Assembly (NCBI RefSeq): GCF_001426505.1
Contig: NZ_LMEV01000015.1
Span: forward strand, 280,336-344,335
Reading direction: 5' to 3'
DNA: 64,000 nucleotides
Source of the DNA: Variovorax sp. Root473
GTDB lineage: Bacteria > Pseudomonadota > Gammaproteobacteria > Burkholderiales > Burkholderiaceae_C
Below are positions 9,325 through 18,831 of the stretch, in pieces (positions within the stretch are counted from its first letter, which is position 1; each line of letters begins with the position of its first letter). A model generated the notes under the pieces. That model was not told the DNA's origin. It did not search any database and worked only from the letters and a program-made list of their open reading frames with translations. A program made the translations under genes and the position numbers.

Positions 9325-11433
9325 TCAGGCCTTGAGGTACTCGGCCTTCGTGCCGAGCCAGCGGTCGATGTGGCGCTGCGCGAGTTCGGGGTGTTTCTGC
9401 AGCATCACCGGCGCCAACTCGCGCGCCCAGTCGAGCAGCAGCGTGTCGGTCGCAAGGTCGGCAAAGCGCAGCAGCGGCGCGCCCGACTGGCGTGCGCCCA
9501 AAAATTCGCCGGGCCCGCGAATCTCCAGGTCGCGCCGCGCGATCTCGAAGCCGTCGCCGGTCTCGGCCATGGCCTTGAGCCGCGCGCGCGCCGCTTCGCC
9601 CACGCGCCCGCTGTCGCCCGGCGCATAGAGCAGCACGCAGGCCGAGGCCGCCGCGCCGCGTCCCACGCGCCCGCGCAGCTGGTGCAGCTGCGAGAGCCCG
9701 AAGCGCTCGGCATGCTCGATCACCATCAGCGAGGCGTTGGGCACGTCGACGCCCACTTCGATCACCGTGGTGCTCACGAGCACCTGGATCTCGTTCGCGG
9801 TGAAGGCCGCCATCACCGCCTGCTTCTCGGCCGTGGGCATGCGCGAATGCAGCAGGCCGACGTGGATGTGTTCGCCCAGCGTGCCGGCGAGCTCGTCGCG
9901 CGTCTCGGTGGCGTTGCGCAGGTCGACCGCCTCGCTCTCCTCGATCAGCGGACAGACCCAGTAGACCTGCCGGCCCTGCGCGATCTGCGCCTGGATGCGG
10001 TCGATGACCTCGTCGCGCCGGTGGTCGGCCACCAGCTTGGTGACGATGGGCGTGCGGCCGGGCGGCAGCTCGTCGAGCGTCGACACGTCGAGGTCGGCGT
10101 AGTAGCTCATCGCGAGCGTGCGCGGGATCGGCGTGGCGCTCATCATCAGCAGGTGCGGTTCGAGATCGCCGCCCGCTTTGCCGCGCAGCGCGAGGCGCTG
10201 CGCAACGCCGAAGCGGTGCTGCTCGTCGATGATCGCCAGCGCAAGCTTCTTGAAGCGCACCTTCTCCGAGATGACCGCGTGCGTGCCGATGACCAGCGCG
10301 GCCTCGCCGCTTTCGACGGCGGCCGACATCTCGTCGCGCTCTTTCTTTTTCTGGCTGCCCGTGAGCCAGGCCACGCGCAGGCCGCGCGCGGCCAGCAGCG
10401 GATCGAGCCAGCCGACCAGCTTGCCGAAGTGCTGGGCCGCGAGGATTTCGGTGGGCGCCATCAGCGCGCACTGGAAACCCGCGTCGATGCACCGCGCCGC
10501 GGCCAGTGCCGCGACCACGGTCTTGCCCGAGCCCACGTCGCCTTGCAGCAGGCGGTGCATCGGAATCTGGCGGTGCAGGTCGGCCGTGATCTCTTCGCCC
10601 ACGCGCTGCTGCGCACCGGTGAGGCCGAAGGGCAGCACGGCGAGCAGCTGCGCATGCAGCGAACTCGCCAACGGCTCGGCGGACGACGGCAGCACGGGCG
10701 CACGCTGCGCCGCACGCTCCAGCCGCGCCTGCAACTGCGAGAGCTGCTGGGCCAGCAGCTCCTCGGCCTTGATGCGCTGCCACGCCGGGTGGCTGTGGTC
10801 TTCGAGCGCGGCGATTGACACGTCGGGCGTCGGGTAGTGCAAAAAGCTCAGCGCGCTGCGCAGGTCCCATGCGCCGCGCAGGCCGATCTGCACGGGGATG
10901 GTTTCGTCGAGCAGCGCGCGCGCCAGGCCCGAACGCACCTCGCGCCGCAGCACCGGCTGCGCGAGCCCGGCGACGGTCGAGTACACCGGCGTGAGCGCAT
11001 TGGGCAGCGCCGTGCCGGCCGCCTTGACGGTCGGGTGCATGATCTGCCGCCCCACGAAACCGCCGCGCATCTCGCCGCGCACGCGCACGTTGGCGCCCAC
11101 CGCGAGCTGCTTTTGCTGCGACGGATAGAAGTTGAAGAAGCGCAGCTGGCAGGTGTCGCTGCCGTCGTCGATGGTGGCGATGAGCTGGCGGCGCGGGCGG
11201 AACACCACCTCGCATTCGGTGACCACGCCCTCGACCTGCACCATGTCGCCGTCGCGCGTGTCGGCCAGGCGCACGATGCGCGTCTCGTCTTCGTAGCGCA
11301 TCGGCAGGTAGAGCGCGAAGTCGATGTCGCGCACGAGGCCGAGCTTGCGCAGCGCGCGCTGCACGAGGCTCAGGCCGGTGCCGGGCGGTGACGCCGGCGC
11401 GGCGGGGGAAGTCGGTTCTTTCTTGGCGGGCAC
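9325..11433 (-). CDS. recG: ATP-dependent DNA helicase RecG
   Basis: 702 aa. RecG remodels stalled replication forks and Holliday junctions. It shows an N-terminal OB/wedge region (about 60-170), then helicase motifs: Walker A GDVGSGKT, Walker B variant IIDEQHRFG, motif III MMSATPIPRTL and motif VI HQLRGRVGRG. GTG 11433 is chosen as start because an AGAAG sits 8 bp upstream; a TTG at 11439 is the alternative and would be only 2 bp from that site. It lies just after the epimerase gene and is convergent with the LysE-family gene. Confidence 0.95.
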   Translation of the reverse strand: MPAKKEPTSPAAPASPPGTGLSLVQRALRKLGLVRDIDFALYLPMRYEDETRIVRLADTRDGDMVQVEGVVTECEVVFRPRRQLIATIDDGSDTCQLRFFNFYPSQQKQLAVGANVRVRGEMRGGFVGRQIMHPTVKAAGTALPNALTPVYSTVAGLAQPVLRREVRSGLARALLDETIPVQIGLRGAWDLRSALSFLHYPTPDVSIAALEDHSHPAWQRIKAEELLAQQLSQLQARLERAAQRAPVLPSSAEPLASSLHAQLLAVLPFGLTGAQQRVGEEITADLHRQIPMHRLLQGDVGSGKTVVAALAAARCIDAGFQCALMAPTEILAAQHFGKLVGWLDPLLAARGLRVAWLTGSQKKKERDEMSAAVESGEAALVIGTHAVISEKVRFKKLALAIIDEQHRFGVAQRLALRGKAGGDLEPHLLMMSATPIPRTLAMSYYADLDVSTLDELPPGRTPIVTKLVADHRRDEVIDRIQAQIAQGRQVYWVCPLIEESEAVDLRNATETRDELAGTLGEHIHVGLLHSRMPTAEKQAVMAAFTANEIQVLVSTTVIEVGVDVPNASLMVIEHAERFGLSQLHQLRGRVGRGAAASACVLLYAPGDSGRVGEAARARLKAMAETGDGFEIARRDLEIRGPGEFLGARQSGAPLLRFADLATDTLLLDWARELAPVMLQKHPELAQRHIDRWLGTKAEYLKA

Positions 11434-11444
11434 GGACAAGGCTT

Positions 11445-12935
11445 CTAGCGTGGACGGCAAAGGTCCGTCAAGGCGCTGCGGGCATCGGGGAACATGAACT
11501 GGAAGCCGGTGCGCAGCAGCTGCGCCGGCACCACGCGCTGGCCTTCGAGCAGCAGGTCGGCCTGCTCGCCGAGCAGCAGCTTCACGGGCGCGGCGGGCGT
11601 GGGCATCCAGCAGGGGCGGTGCAGCACGCCGGCGGCGACGCGGGTGAAGGCCTCCTGGCTGACCGCACCGGGCGCGGTGACGTTGAAGGCCTGCGCGGTG
11701 GCCGGACCTGTGGCCGGCTCCGTCACGGTCCACACATGCGCGATGGCGCGAACCAGGTCATGCACATGCACCCACGACAGCCACTGCCGCCCGCTGCCCA
11801 GGCGCCCGCCCATGCCCAGCTGCACGGGCATCAGCAGCTGCGGCAACGAACCCTGGTGGCCCAGCACGAAGCCGAAGCGCAAGCAGGCCACGCGCACACC
11901 ATGCGCCACAGCCGCGTGCGCGGCCTGCTCCCAGCGCTGGCACAGCGTCGACATGAAGATGTCCTGCGGCGGCGCGTCTTCGGCGAGCTCGGTGGCGTCG
12001 CCCTGCGGCTGCACGCCGTAGTAGCCGATGGCCGAGCCCGAGAGCAACAGCCATGGCTTGCGCGGGCGCGCCGCGATCCATGCGACGAGCTGTTGCGTCA
12101 GGCCTTCGCGGCTTTGCAGAAGTTGCCGCTGGCGCCGCGCGCTCCAGCGCTGGCCGAGGATGCGCGCGCCCGCGAGGTTGACGACCACGTCGATGGCGTC
12201 CGCGGCGGGAATCTGGTCGAGCGACTGCACGCAGCGCACCGCGCCGCCGAAGCCCCAGGCGGCGGCGCGCGCGTCGCGCGTCCACACCGTCACTGCATGG
12301 CCGTCGGCCAGCAGGTGGCGCACGAGGATCTGGCCAATGAAGCCGGTGCCACCCGTCACCAGCACCTGCTGCGGTTTGATGCCGAAGCGTACCGGTGCCT
12401 CGGCGTCGCGCACCTGCATCTGCTTGTGTTGTTTGAACAGCGCGCGCGCCGCGAAGCCGTCGCGCAGGCCCGAGATGCCGACGCCCACACCGCACAGCGC
12501 GAGGAAGGCACTGAGCCAGCCGTGCGGCTGCCACAGCATCGCCGTCGGTTGGTCTGCCCAGCCGACCGCGCTCATCGCCAGCAGCGCGATGAACGCGCCG
12601 GCATTGATGGCCAGCACCGTGTGCGTCACGCGTTCGGTGGGCGGCAGCAGGCGGCTGCCGTCTTCGACCACGAAGTCCCACAGCGTGAGCACGATCTCGA
12701 TGCCGAATACCACGAGCAGCACCCACGCCCACGCGCCATGCCACGCCCACGCCGACAGGCCGAGAAACAGCGCGCAATAGATCGACGAGCGCGTGGCGTG
12801 GATCGCCAGCTCGCGCCCGGCCGTGCCGCGGCGCGGCAGGGCCTCGGTGCCTTCGTGGTGGTAGAGCGTGTCGAAGGCGCCCAGCGCACCCTGCGCCGCC
12901 ATGAGCTGCAGGGCCAGCAGGTGCGTGTCGATCAT
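11445..12935 (-). CDS. Membrane-domain fused TIGR01777 (YfcH-like) NAD-dependent epimerase
   Basis: 496 aa in two parts. Residues 1 to about 165 carry a DoxX-like or uncharacterised membrane region with four hydrophobic segments (for example YCALFLGLSAWAWHGAWAWV). Residues about 190-490 form a Rossmann SDR of the TIGR01777 type: nucleotide-binding VLVTGGTGFIGQ, the family marker VVVNLAGA.I, and SGSAIGYYG. The usual YfcH protein is about 300 aa and soluble, so the N-terminal membrane extension is unusual. It overlaps the upstream DUF4166 gene by 4 bp, suggesting a joint role, perhaps on a lipid-like substrate. The substrate is unknown. Confidence 0.85.
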   Translation of the reverse strand: MIDTHLLALQLMAAQGALGAFDTLYHHEGTEALPRRGTAGRELAIHATRSSIYCALFLGLSAWAWHGAWAWVLLVVFGIEIVLTLWDFVVEDGSRLLPPTERVTHTVLAINAGAFIALLAMSAVGWADQPTAMLWQPHGWLSAFLALCGVGVGISGLRDGFAARALFKQHKQMQVRDAEAPVRFGIKPQQVLVTGGTGFIGQILVRHLLADGHAVTVWTRDARAAAWGFGGAVRCVQSLDQIPAADAIDVVVNLAGARILGQRWSARRQRQLLQSREGLTQQLVAWIAARPRKPWLLLSGSAIGYYGVQPQGDATELAEDAPPQDIFMSTLCQRWEQAAHAAVAHGVRVACLRFGFVLGHQGSLPQLLMPVQLGMGGRLGSGRQWLSWVHVHDLVRAIAHVWTVTEPATGPATAQAFNVTAPGAVSQEAFTRVAAGVLHRPCWMPTPAAPVKLLLGEQADLLLEGQRVVPAQLLRTGFQFMFPDARSALTDLCRPR

Positions 12936-13606
12936 GCGGACGCGGCCTGCGGCTGCGGCACTTCCTCGAACACGCCGACCTGCGTGAAGGTGGTGCCCAT
13001 CAGGCAGTGGCGGATTTCGATGCGGATGTTGAAGCGCTCGGGCGTCTCGTTGTGGTGCCAGAGAAAGGTCTTGCCCGGCGTGAACAGGCCCGGCAGCGGA
13101 ATGCGCCAGCCGAACACCTCCCAGAAATAGCCGTCGCTCTGGAAATGCAGGCTGCCGTTCTCCACGCTCAGCATCAGCTTCATGCCCAGTCCCATGCCCA
13201 CGTACTCCAGCACCTCGCCGCGTTCGCTCTCGCGCATGAAGCTGGTGAACTGGATCGGCTGGCGCCCGTGCAGGCGGTAGATGCGCTGCTTGTAGATGGC
13301 CGGGTCGTCGGGCCGGGCGTAGACCTGGATCTCCACCGGGAAGTGGCTATCGCTGTAGGGAATCAGCGCGCCCTGGATCATCGGCTGCGTGAGGTGCCCC
13401 AAGAGCTTGCCGAAGCGCGAGCAGCGCAGCTCGCTGAGCGCGCCCAGGTAGTGCAGCGCCTTGCCCGGCAGAGGGTTCTTGTCGAAGCGCCGGCGGATGT
13501 CGGGGTGCAGCCCCATCCAGGCGCCGCCCAGGATCTTCTTGAAGAGCTCGCCTTCGGAAGGAGGGGCTGGGGGCGGCGTGACACGCGCGACGGAAGAATC
13601 GACCAT
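12932..13606 (-). CDS. DUF4166 protein
   Basis: 224 aa, soluble. It contains the DUF4166 pattern: an N-terminal helix ending [11 protein letters not shown], a region around [18 protein letters not shown], and a C-terminal beta-rich part ending near [11 protein letters not shown]. The function of DUF4166 is not established, but it often accompanies TIGR01777 epimerase genes, either adjacent or fused. Here the stop codon overlaps the epimerase start by 4 bp. ATG 13606 begins the visible homologous region; longer in-frame extensions run antisense into queA and are rejected. Confidence 0.75.
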   Translation of the reverse strand: MVDSSVARVTPPPAPPSEGELFKKILGGAWMGLHPDIRRRFDKNPLPGKALHYLGALSELRCSRFGKLLGHLTQPMIQGALIPYSDSHFPVEIQVYARPDDPAIYKQRIYRLHGRQPIQFTSFMRESERGEVLEYVGMGLGMKLMLSVENGSLHFQSDGYFWEVFGWRIPLPGLFTPGKTFLWHHNETPERFNIRIEIRHCLMGTTFTQVGVFEEVPQPQAASA

Positions 13607-13742
13607 GCGTCGATTCTGCCTCGGCAACCCCGGGCCAACCCTCACGCGGCGCCGTGATTCCGGGCCATGGGACAATCGCCGCTCCCCGCTTTTTCTCTTT
13701 CCCATGCCTCCTTGGCACGGGCCCGTCCGGCCCTCAAGCACC

Positions 13743-15966
<2,224 letters not shown>

Positions 15967-16002
15967 CAGCCGGCGCGGCCGTGTTGGGGTAGGCTTGCGG
16001 CC

Positions 16003-16788
16003 ATGACATCCGCCGCTGTTTCTGCTTCTGTCTACACCGCCCGCTACCCCTCGCTGGCCGGCCGCACCGTGTTCATCTCGGGCGGCGCCAGCGGCATCGG
16101 CGAATCGCTGGTGCGGGCTTTTCATGCGCAGGGCGCCAAGGTCGGCTTCTGCGACCTCGACACCGCCGTCGGTAGTGCGCTTGCCGCGCAGCTGCAGGGT
16201 GAACATCCCGCACTCTTCGTCCCCTGCGACGTGACCGACACGCAAGCGCTCGGCGCAGCCATCGACGCGGTGCGCCAGCGCTTCGGGCCGGTGTCGGTGC
16301 TGCTGAACAACGCGGCCAACGACCGCCGCCACGAACTGGCCGACGTGAGCAGCGACGACTTCGACCGCCTCGTGGCCGTGAACCTCAAGCACCAGTTCTT
16401 CGCCGCGCAGGCGGTGGCCGACGACATGCGCGCGCTGGGCGGCGGCTCGATCGTCAACTTCGGCTCGATCAGCTGGATGATGAAGGGCCGCGGCTACCCG
16501 GTCTACCAGGCCTGCAAGGCGGGCGTGCGCGGCCTCACGCGCTCGCTGGCGCGCGACCTGGGCAAACAGAACATCCGCGTCAACACGATCATGCCGGGCT
16601 GGGTGATGACCGAGCGGCAGATCCAGCTGTGGGTGAAGCCCGAGTCGGGCGCCGAGATCGATGCGGCGCAATGCCTGCCGGGGCGCGTGATGGCGGAAGA
16701 CATCGCCGCGATGGCGCTGTTTCTTGCGGCCGACGACTCGCGCATGTGCACCGCGCAAGATTACGTGGTGGATGCAGGCTGGACCTGA
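16003..16788 (+). CDS. Short-chain dehydrogenase/reductase
   Basis: 261 aa classical SDR. The cofactor loop SGGASGIGE, acidic residue in FCDLDT (suggesting NAD preference), NNAAN, catalytic Ser region (FGSISWMM) and Tyr-x3-Lys (YQACKAG) are all present, followed by the PGWV segment after the last strand of the Rossmann fold. Members acting on sugars, such as arabinose or galactose dehydrogenases, share this shape, but the substrate cannot be read from the sequence. It stands alone after tgt (36 bp) and ends at a strong bidirectional terminator. Confidence 0.88.
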   Translation: MTSAAVSASVYTARYPSLAGRTVFISGGASGIGESLVRAFHAQGAKVGFCDLDTAVGSALAAQLQGEHPALFVPCDVTDTQALGAAIDAVRQRFGPVSVLLNNAANDRRHELADVSSDDFDRLVAVNLKHQFFAAQAVADDMRALGGGSIVNFGSISWMMKGRGYPVYQACKAGVRGLTRSLARDLGKQNIRVNTIMPGWVMTERQIQLWVKPESGAEIDAAQCLPGRVMAEDIAAMALFLAADDSRMCTAQDYVVDAGWT

Positions 16789-16812
16789 AACGCTTCAACC
16801 GTCGCCCCAAAG

Positions 16813-16838
16813 AAAAAGCCCGGCATGCCGGGCTTTTT
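16813..16838. terminator. Bidirectional intrinsic terminator (SDR / DUF3597)
   Basis: A perfect 26-bp palindrome with stem GCCCGGCATGCCGGGC, flanked by five A on the left and five T on the right. It lies between the convergent SDR and DUF3597 genes and should terminate transcription from both sides. Confidence 0.9.
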
Positions 16839-16861
16839 GCTGCGTGGGTGGCGGGACCGGA

Positions 16862-17239
16862 TCAGTCGCGCAGTTCGGCCGGCAGCGTGCCGCCATTGGC
16901 GGCGATGCGGGTCATCACCTGCTTGTGCAGGCCGATGTTCCATTCGGCCGAACCCGGCTCGCCGTTGCTGTAGAGGATTTCGCTGGCCAGTTCCTTGCGC
17001 GCGGCAAGGCTGCTGTCCAGGCCCAGCAACTTGAGCAGGTCGACGATCGAGGTGCGCCAGTTCAGGCCGGCGGCGCCGGGCATCGCGTCGAGCACGGCGG
17101 GCACGTCGCCCAGCGGGATTGCAGGCGGCGGTGCGGCAGCGGCCGGGGCGCCGGGTGCAGCCGCCGGCGGTGCGGCGACGACTTCAGCGGCGTTGGCCGA
17201 CGGAAAAATCTTGGAAAAAATCTTGCCGAAAATGCTCAT
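16862..17239 (-). CDS. DUF3597 protein
   Basis: 125 aa. A short amphipathic N-terminus (MSIFGKIFSKIF) is followed by an Ala/Pro-rich linker (about residues 20-42). A compact C-terminal domain follows with WRTSIVDLLKLLGLDSSL, LASEILYSNGEPGSAEWN and LHKQVMTRIAANGG, the DUF3597 pattern. The fold resembles small LysM-accessory or potassium-binding-type proteins, but no function is established. No signal peptide. It lies downstream of the zinc-ribbon gene, separated by a probable terminator. Confidence 0.8.
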   Translation of the reverse strand: MSIFGKIFSKIFPSANAAEVVAAPPAAAPGAPAAAAPPPAIPLGDVPAVLDAMPGAAGLNWRTSIVDLLKLLGLDSSLAARKELASEILYSNGEPGSAEWNIGLHKQVMTRIAANGGTLPAELRD

Positions 17240-17272
17240 GGGTGTGCTCCGTCAATGTGAATGGGAAAACCC

Positions 17273-17294
17273 GCGGCACGGTTTTGCGTGCCGC
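17273..17294 (-). terminator. Probable terminator after the zinc-ribbon membrane gene
   Basis: An 8-bp stem GCGGCACG/CGTGCCGC with a 6-nt loop. On the minus strand it is followed by GGGTTTT. It sits between the stop of the gene at 17332 and the DUF3597 start at 17239. Confidence 0.5.
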
Positions 17295-17331
17295 AGCCTT
17301 GAGGTTGTAGCACGCCGGTGCGGCGCTTCCG

Positions 17332-18444
17332 CTACGTGGCCGGCTGAACCGGCGCGCCCGACGTGACCGATTGCGCAGCGCCGCTCACAGGTGTGTACGG
17401 CGCTTGCGTGGCGGCCGCGGCGGTCCCGCAGGCATGGCAGAACTTGGAAAACGCGCTCTTGCGTGTGCTGCAGTGGCCGCAGTGGTCGAACAGGCCGATG
17501 CCGCAGTGCGGGCAGAAGTCGATCTCGTTGTTCTTCAGGTCGACCGGCCGTTCGCAACCGGGGCACACGCTCTTGCCCAGGCGGGCCAGCGCGACGTCGT
17601 AGCTCAGCTCTTCGCGGCGCACCTGGTCGGGCTGCTGCTCGGCGAGTTTCTGTCGCGCCAGGTAGCGGTTGAGCGCAATGATCGCGTAGCGCCCCACCAG
17701 CACCGTGAGCACGATGCCCACCACGTAGCGCACATAGCCGCCGTAGCTCGGCAGGTAAGGCACCAGCTCGACGAAGAACGCGAACAGCGCGAAGAAGATG
17801 AAGCCCCACACGAAAGGCCAGTAGGTGCTCTTGCGCTTCTTCACGAACAGCCAGCCGGCCGCCAGCAGCAGCGGCAGGGTCAGCGCGAGCCTGTAGGCGA
17901 ACACGCGCAACTCGACGCGGCGGTACTCGGCATTCAGCCGTTCCTGCGCATCGTGCTCCAGCACCGACAACGCCTCGCGTGCACGCTGCTCGGCCTGGCG
18001 CGCGTCGAGCGCAATCTGGCGCTGTGCATCGGCCTTGCGCTGCGCCGCGTCTTCCTTCTGCTTGAAGGCGTCGAGCGCCTTGGTGCGCGCGATGAGCTCG
18101 GTGTCCTGGTCGGGCTGCGCGGTGGCGCGGCGCGTGGCGATCCAGTTGCCGAAGGTCTCGCGCGCGTTGGCACTGGCCTGCTGCGCCACGTTGAGCTGCA
18201 GCTGTGCCTGGTCGAGGTCGCGCGCGGCCTGCTCCTCGGCCTTTTCAGAGGCCTTGATGGTGGCGCGCAGCGGCTCGGCCGCCGGCTTGTCGATGAAGTC
18301 GTCGAGCACGCGCACGCGCTCGACCTGCGGCAGGTCGCCCACGATCGTGCTGCCCAGCCCGATCAGGAAGCTCGCGAACACGAACGCCACCAGCCAGAGG
18401 CCGCGGCGGAACCACTTCTCGGACAGGCGCAGGGATTTGCTCAT
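17332..18444 (-). CDS. Membrane protein with coiled coil and double zinc ribbon
   Basis: 370 aa; no named family recognised. Order: one N-terminal membrane helix (WLVAFVFASFLIGLGSTIV, about 16-35); a long Ala/Glu/Gln-rich coiled coil (about 60-185); two or three membrane helices (about 190-270, including YWPFVWGFIFFALFAFFVEL); then a cytosolic zinc-ribbon tail. The tail holds four CxxC knuckles (CPGC, CPHC, CGHC, CHAC), enough for two zinc ions. The N-terminal helix followed by coiled coil suggests a periplasmic or cytosolic spacer between membrane parts. ATG 18444 is used. It follows the 68-aa gene on the same strand by 40 bp. Confidence 0.75.
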   Translation of the reverse strand: MSKSLRLSEKWFRRGLWLVAFVFASFLIGLGSTIVGDLPQVERVRVLDDFIDKPAAEPLRATIKASEKAEEQAARDLDQAQLQLNVAQQASANARETFGNWIATRRATAQPDQDTELIARTKALDAFKQKEDAAQRKADAQRQIALDARQAEQRAREALSVLEHDAQERLNAEYRRVELRVFAYRLALTLPLLLAAGWLFVKKRKSTYWPFVWGFIFFALFAFFVELVPYLPSYGGYVRYVVGIVLTVLVGRYAIIALNRYLARQKLAEQQPDQVRREELSYDVALARLGKSVCPGCERPVDLKNNEIDFCPHCGIGLFDHCGHCSTRKSAFSKFCHACGTAAAATQAPYTPVSGAAQSVTSGAPVQPAT

Positions 18445-18484
18445 GGTCTTTCCTTTTCCTTCTTTCTTCGTTGCGGCTCTTCGC

Positions 18485-18691
18485 TCAGGGCTTGAGTGTG
18501 ACCGGCGCCGTGCCCAGCCCCGCGCGCGACAGCCAGACGAACACCGAGTCGACGGTCACGGTCTCGATGCAGTCCGAAAAACGCTTCTCGTTCGGATGGT
18601 CGTCGAACGCGATGTTGGCCGAGCCCACGCGCTCGCCCCGGGGGGTCAGCGGACCGAGGTTCAGCGTGGTCGACTCGCAGAGGGGTTGCAT
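18485..18691 (-). CDS. Small hypothetical protein, 68 aa
   Basis: 68 aa, no family recognised. It is supported as real by a GAGG site 6 bp before ATG 18691, by strong C/G preference at third codon positions throughout, and by its position on the same strand just upstream of the zinc-ribbon membrane gene. Composition is soluble and mixed, with two cysteines (Cys5 and one in SDCIETVTV). A strong inverted repeat lies directly upstream. The short length leaves open that it is the remnant of a longer gene. Confidence 0.55.
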   Translation of the reverse strand: MQPLCESTTLNLGPLTPRGERVGSANIAFDDHPNEKRFSDCIETVTVDSVFVWLSRAGLGTAPVTLKP

Positions 18692-18695
18692 GAAG

Positions 18696-18750
18696 GCCTC
18701 GCGGCGCGGTGAAAGTGAGCGAATGATGGTCCGCCTTCACGCCGCGAGGC
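18696..18750. repeat. Inverted repeat with 11-bp perfect arms
   Basis: GCCTCGCGGCG (18696-18706) is repeated in inverse orientation at 18740-18750, with a 33-bp spacer. It lies 5 bp upstream of the 68-aa gene's start codon, in the 140-bp gap before the acyltransferase fusion gene stop. It could be a 5' leader hairpin, an operator, or a terminator lacking a T tract. Confidence 0.5.
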
Positions 18751-18831
18751 TCGGACACTTCAACCAGTTGCAGCGCTGGCGTCCTGCGGTATCCCGACGA
18801 GATACTGGAGGGCACCGAGGCGCCGCGCGCC

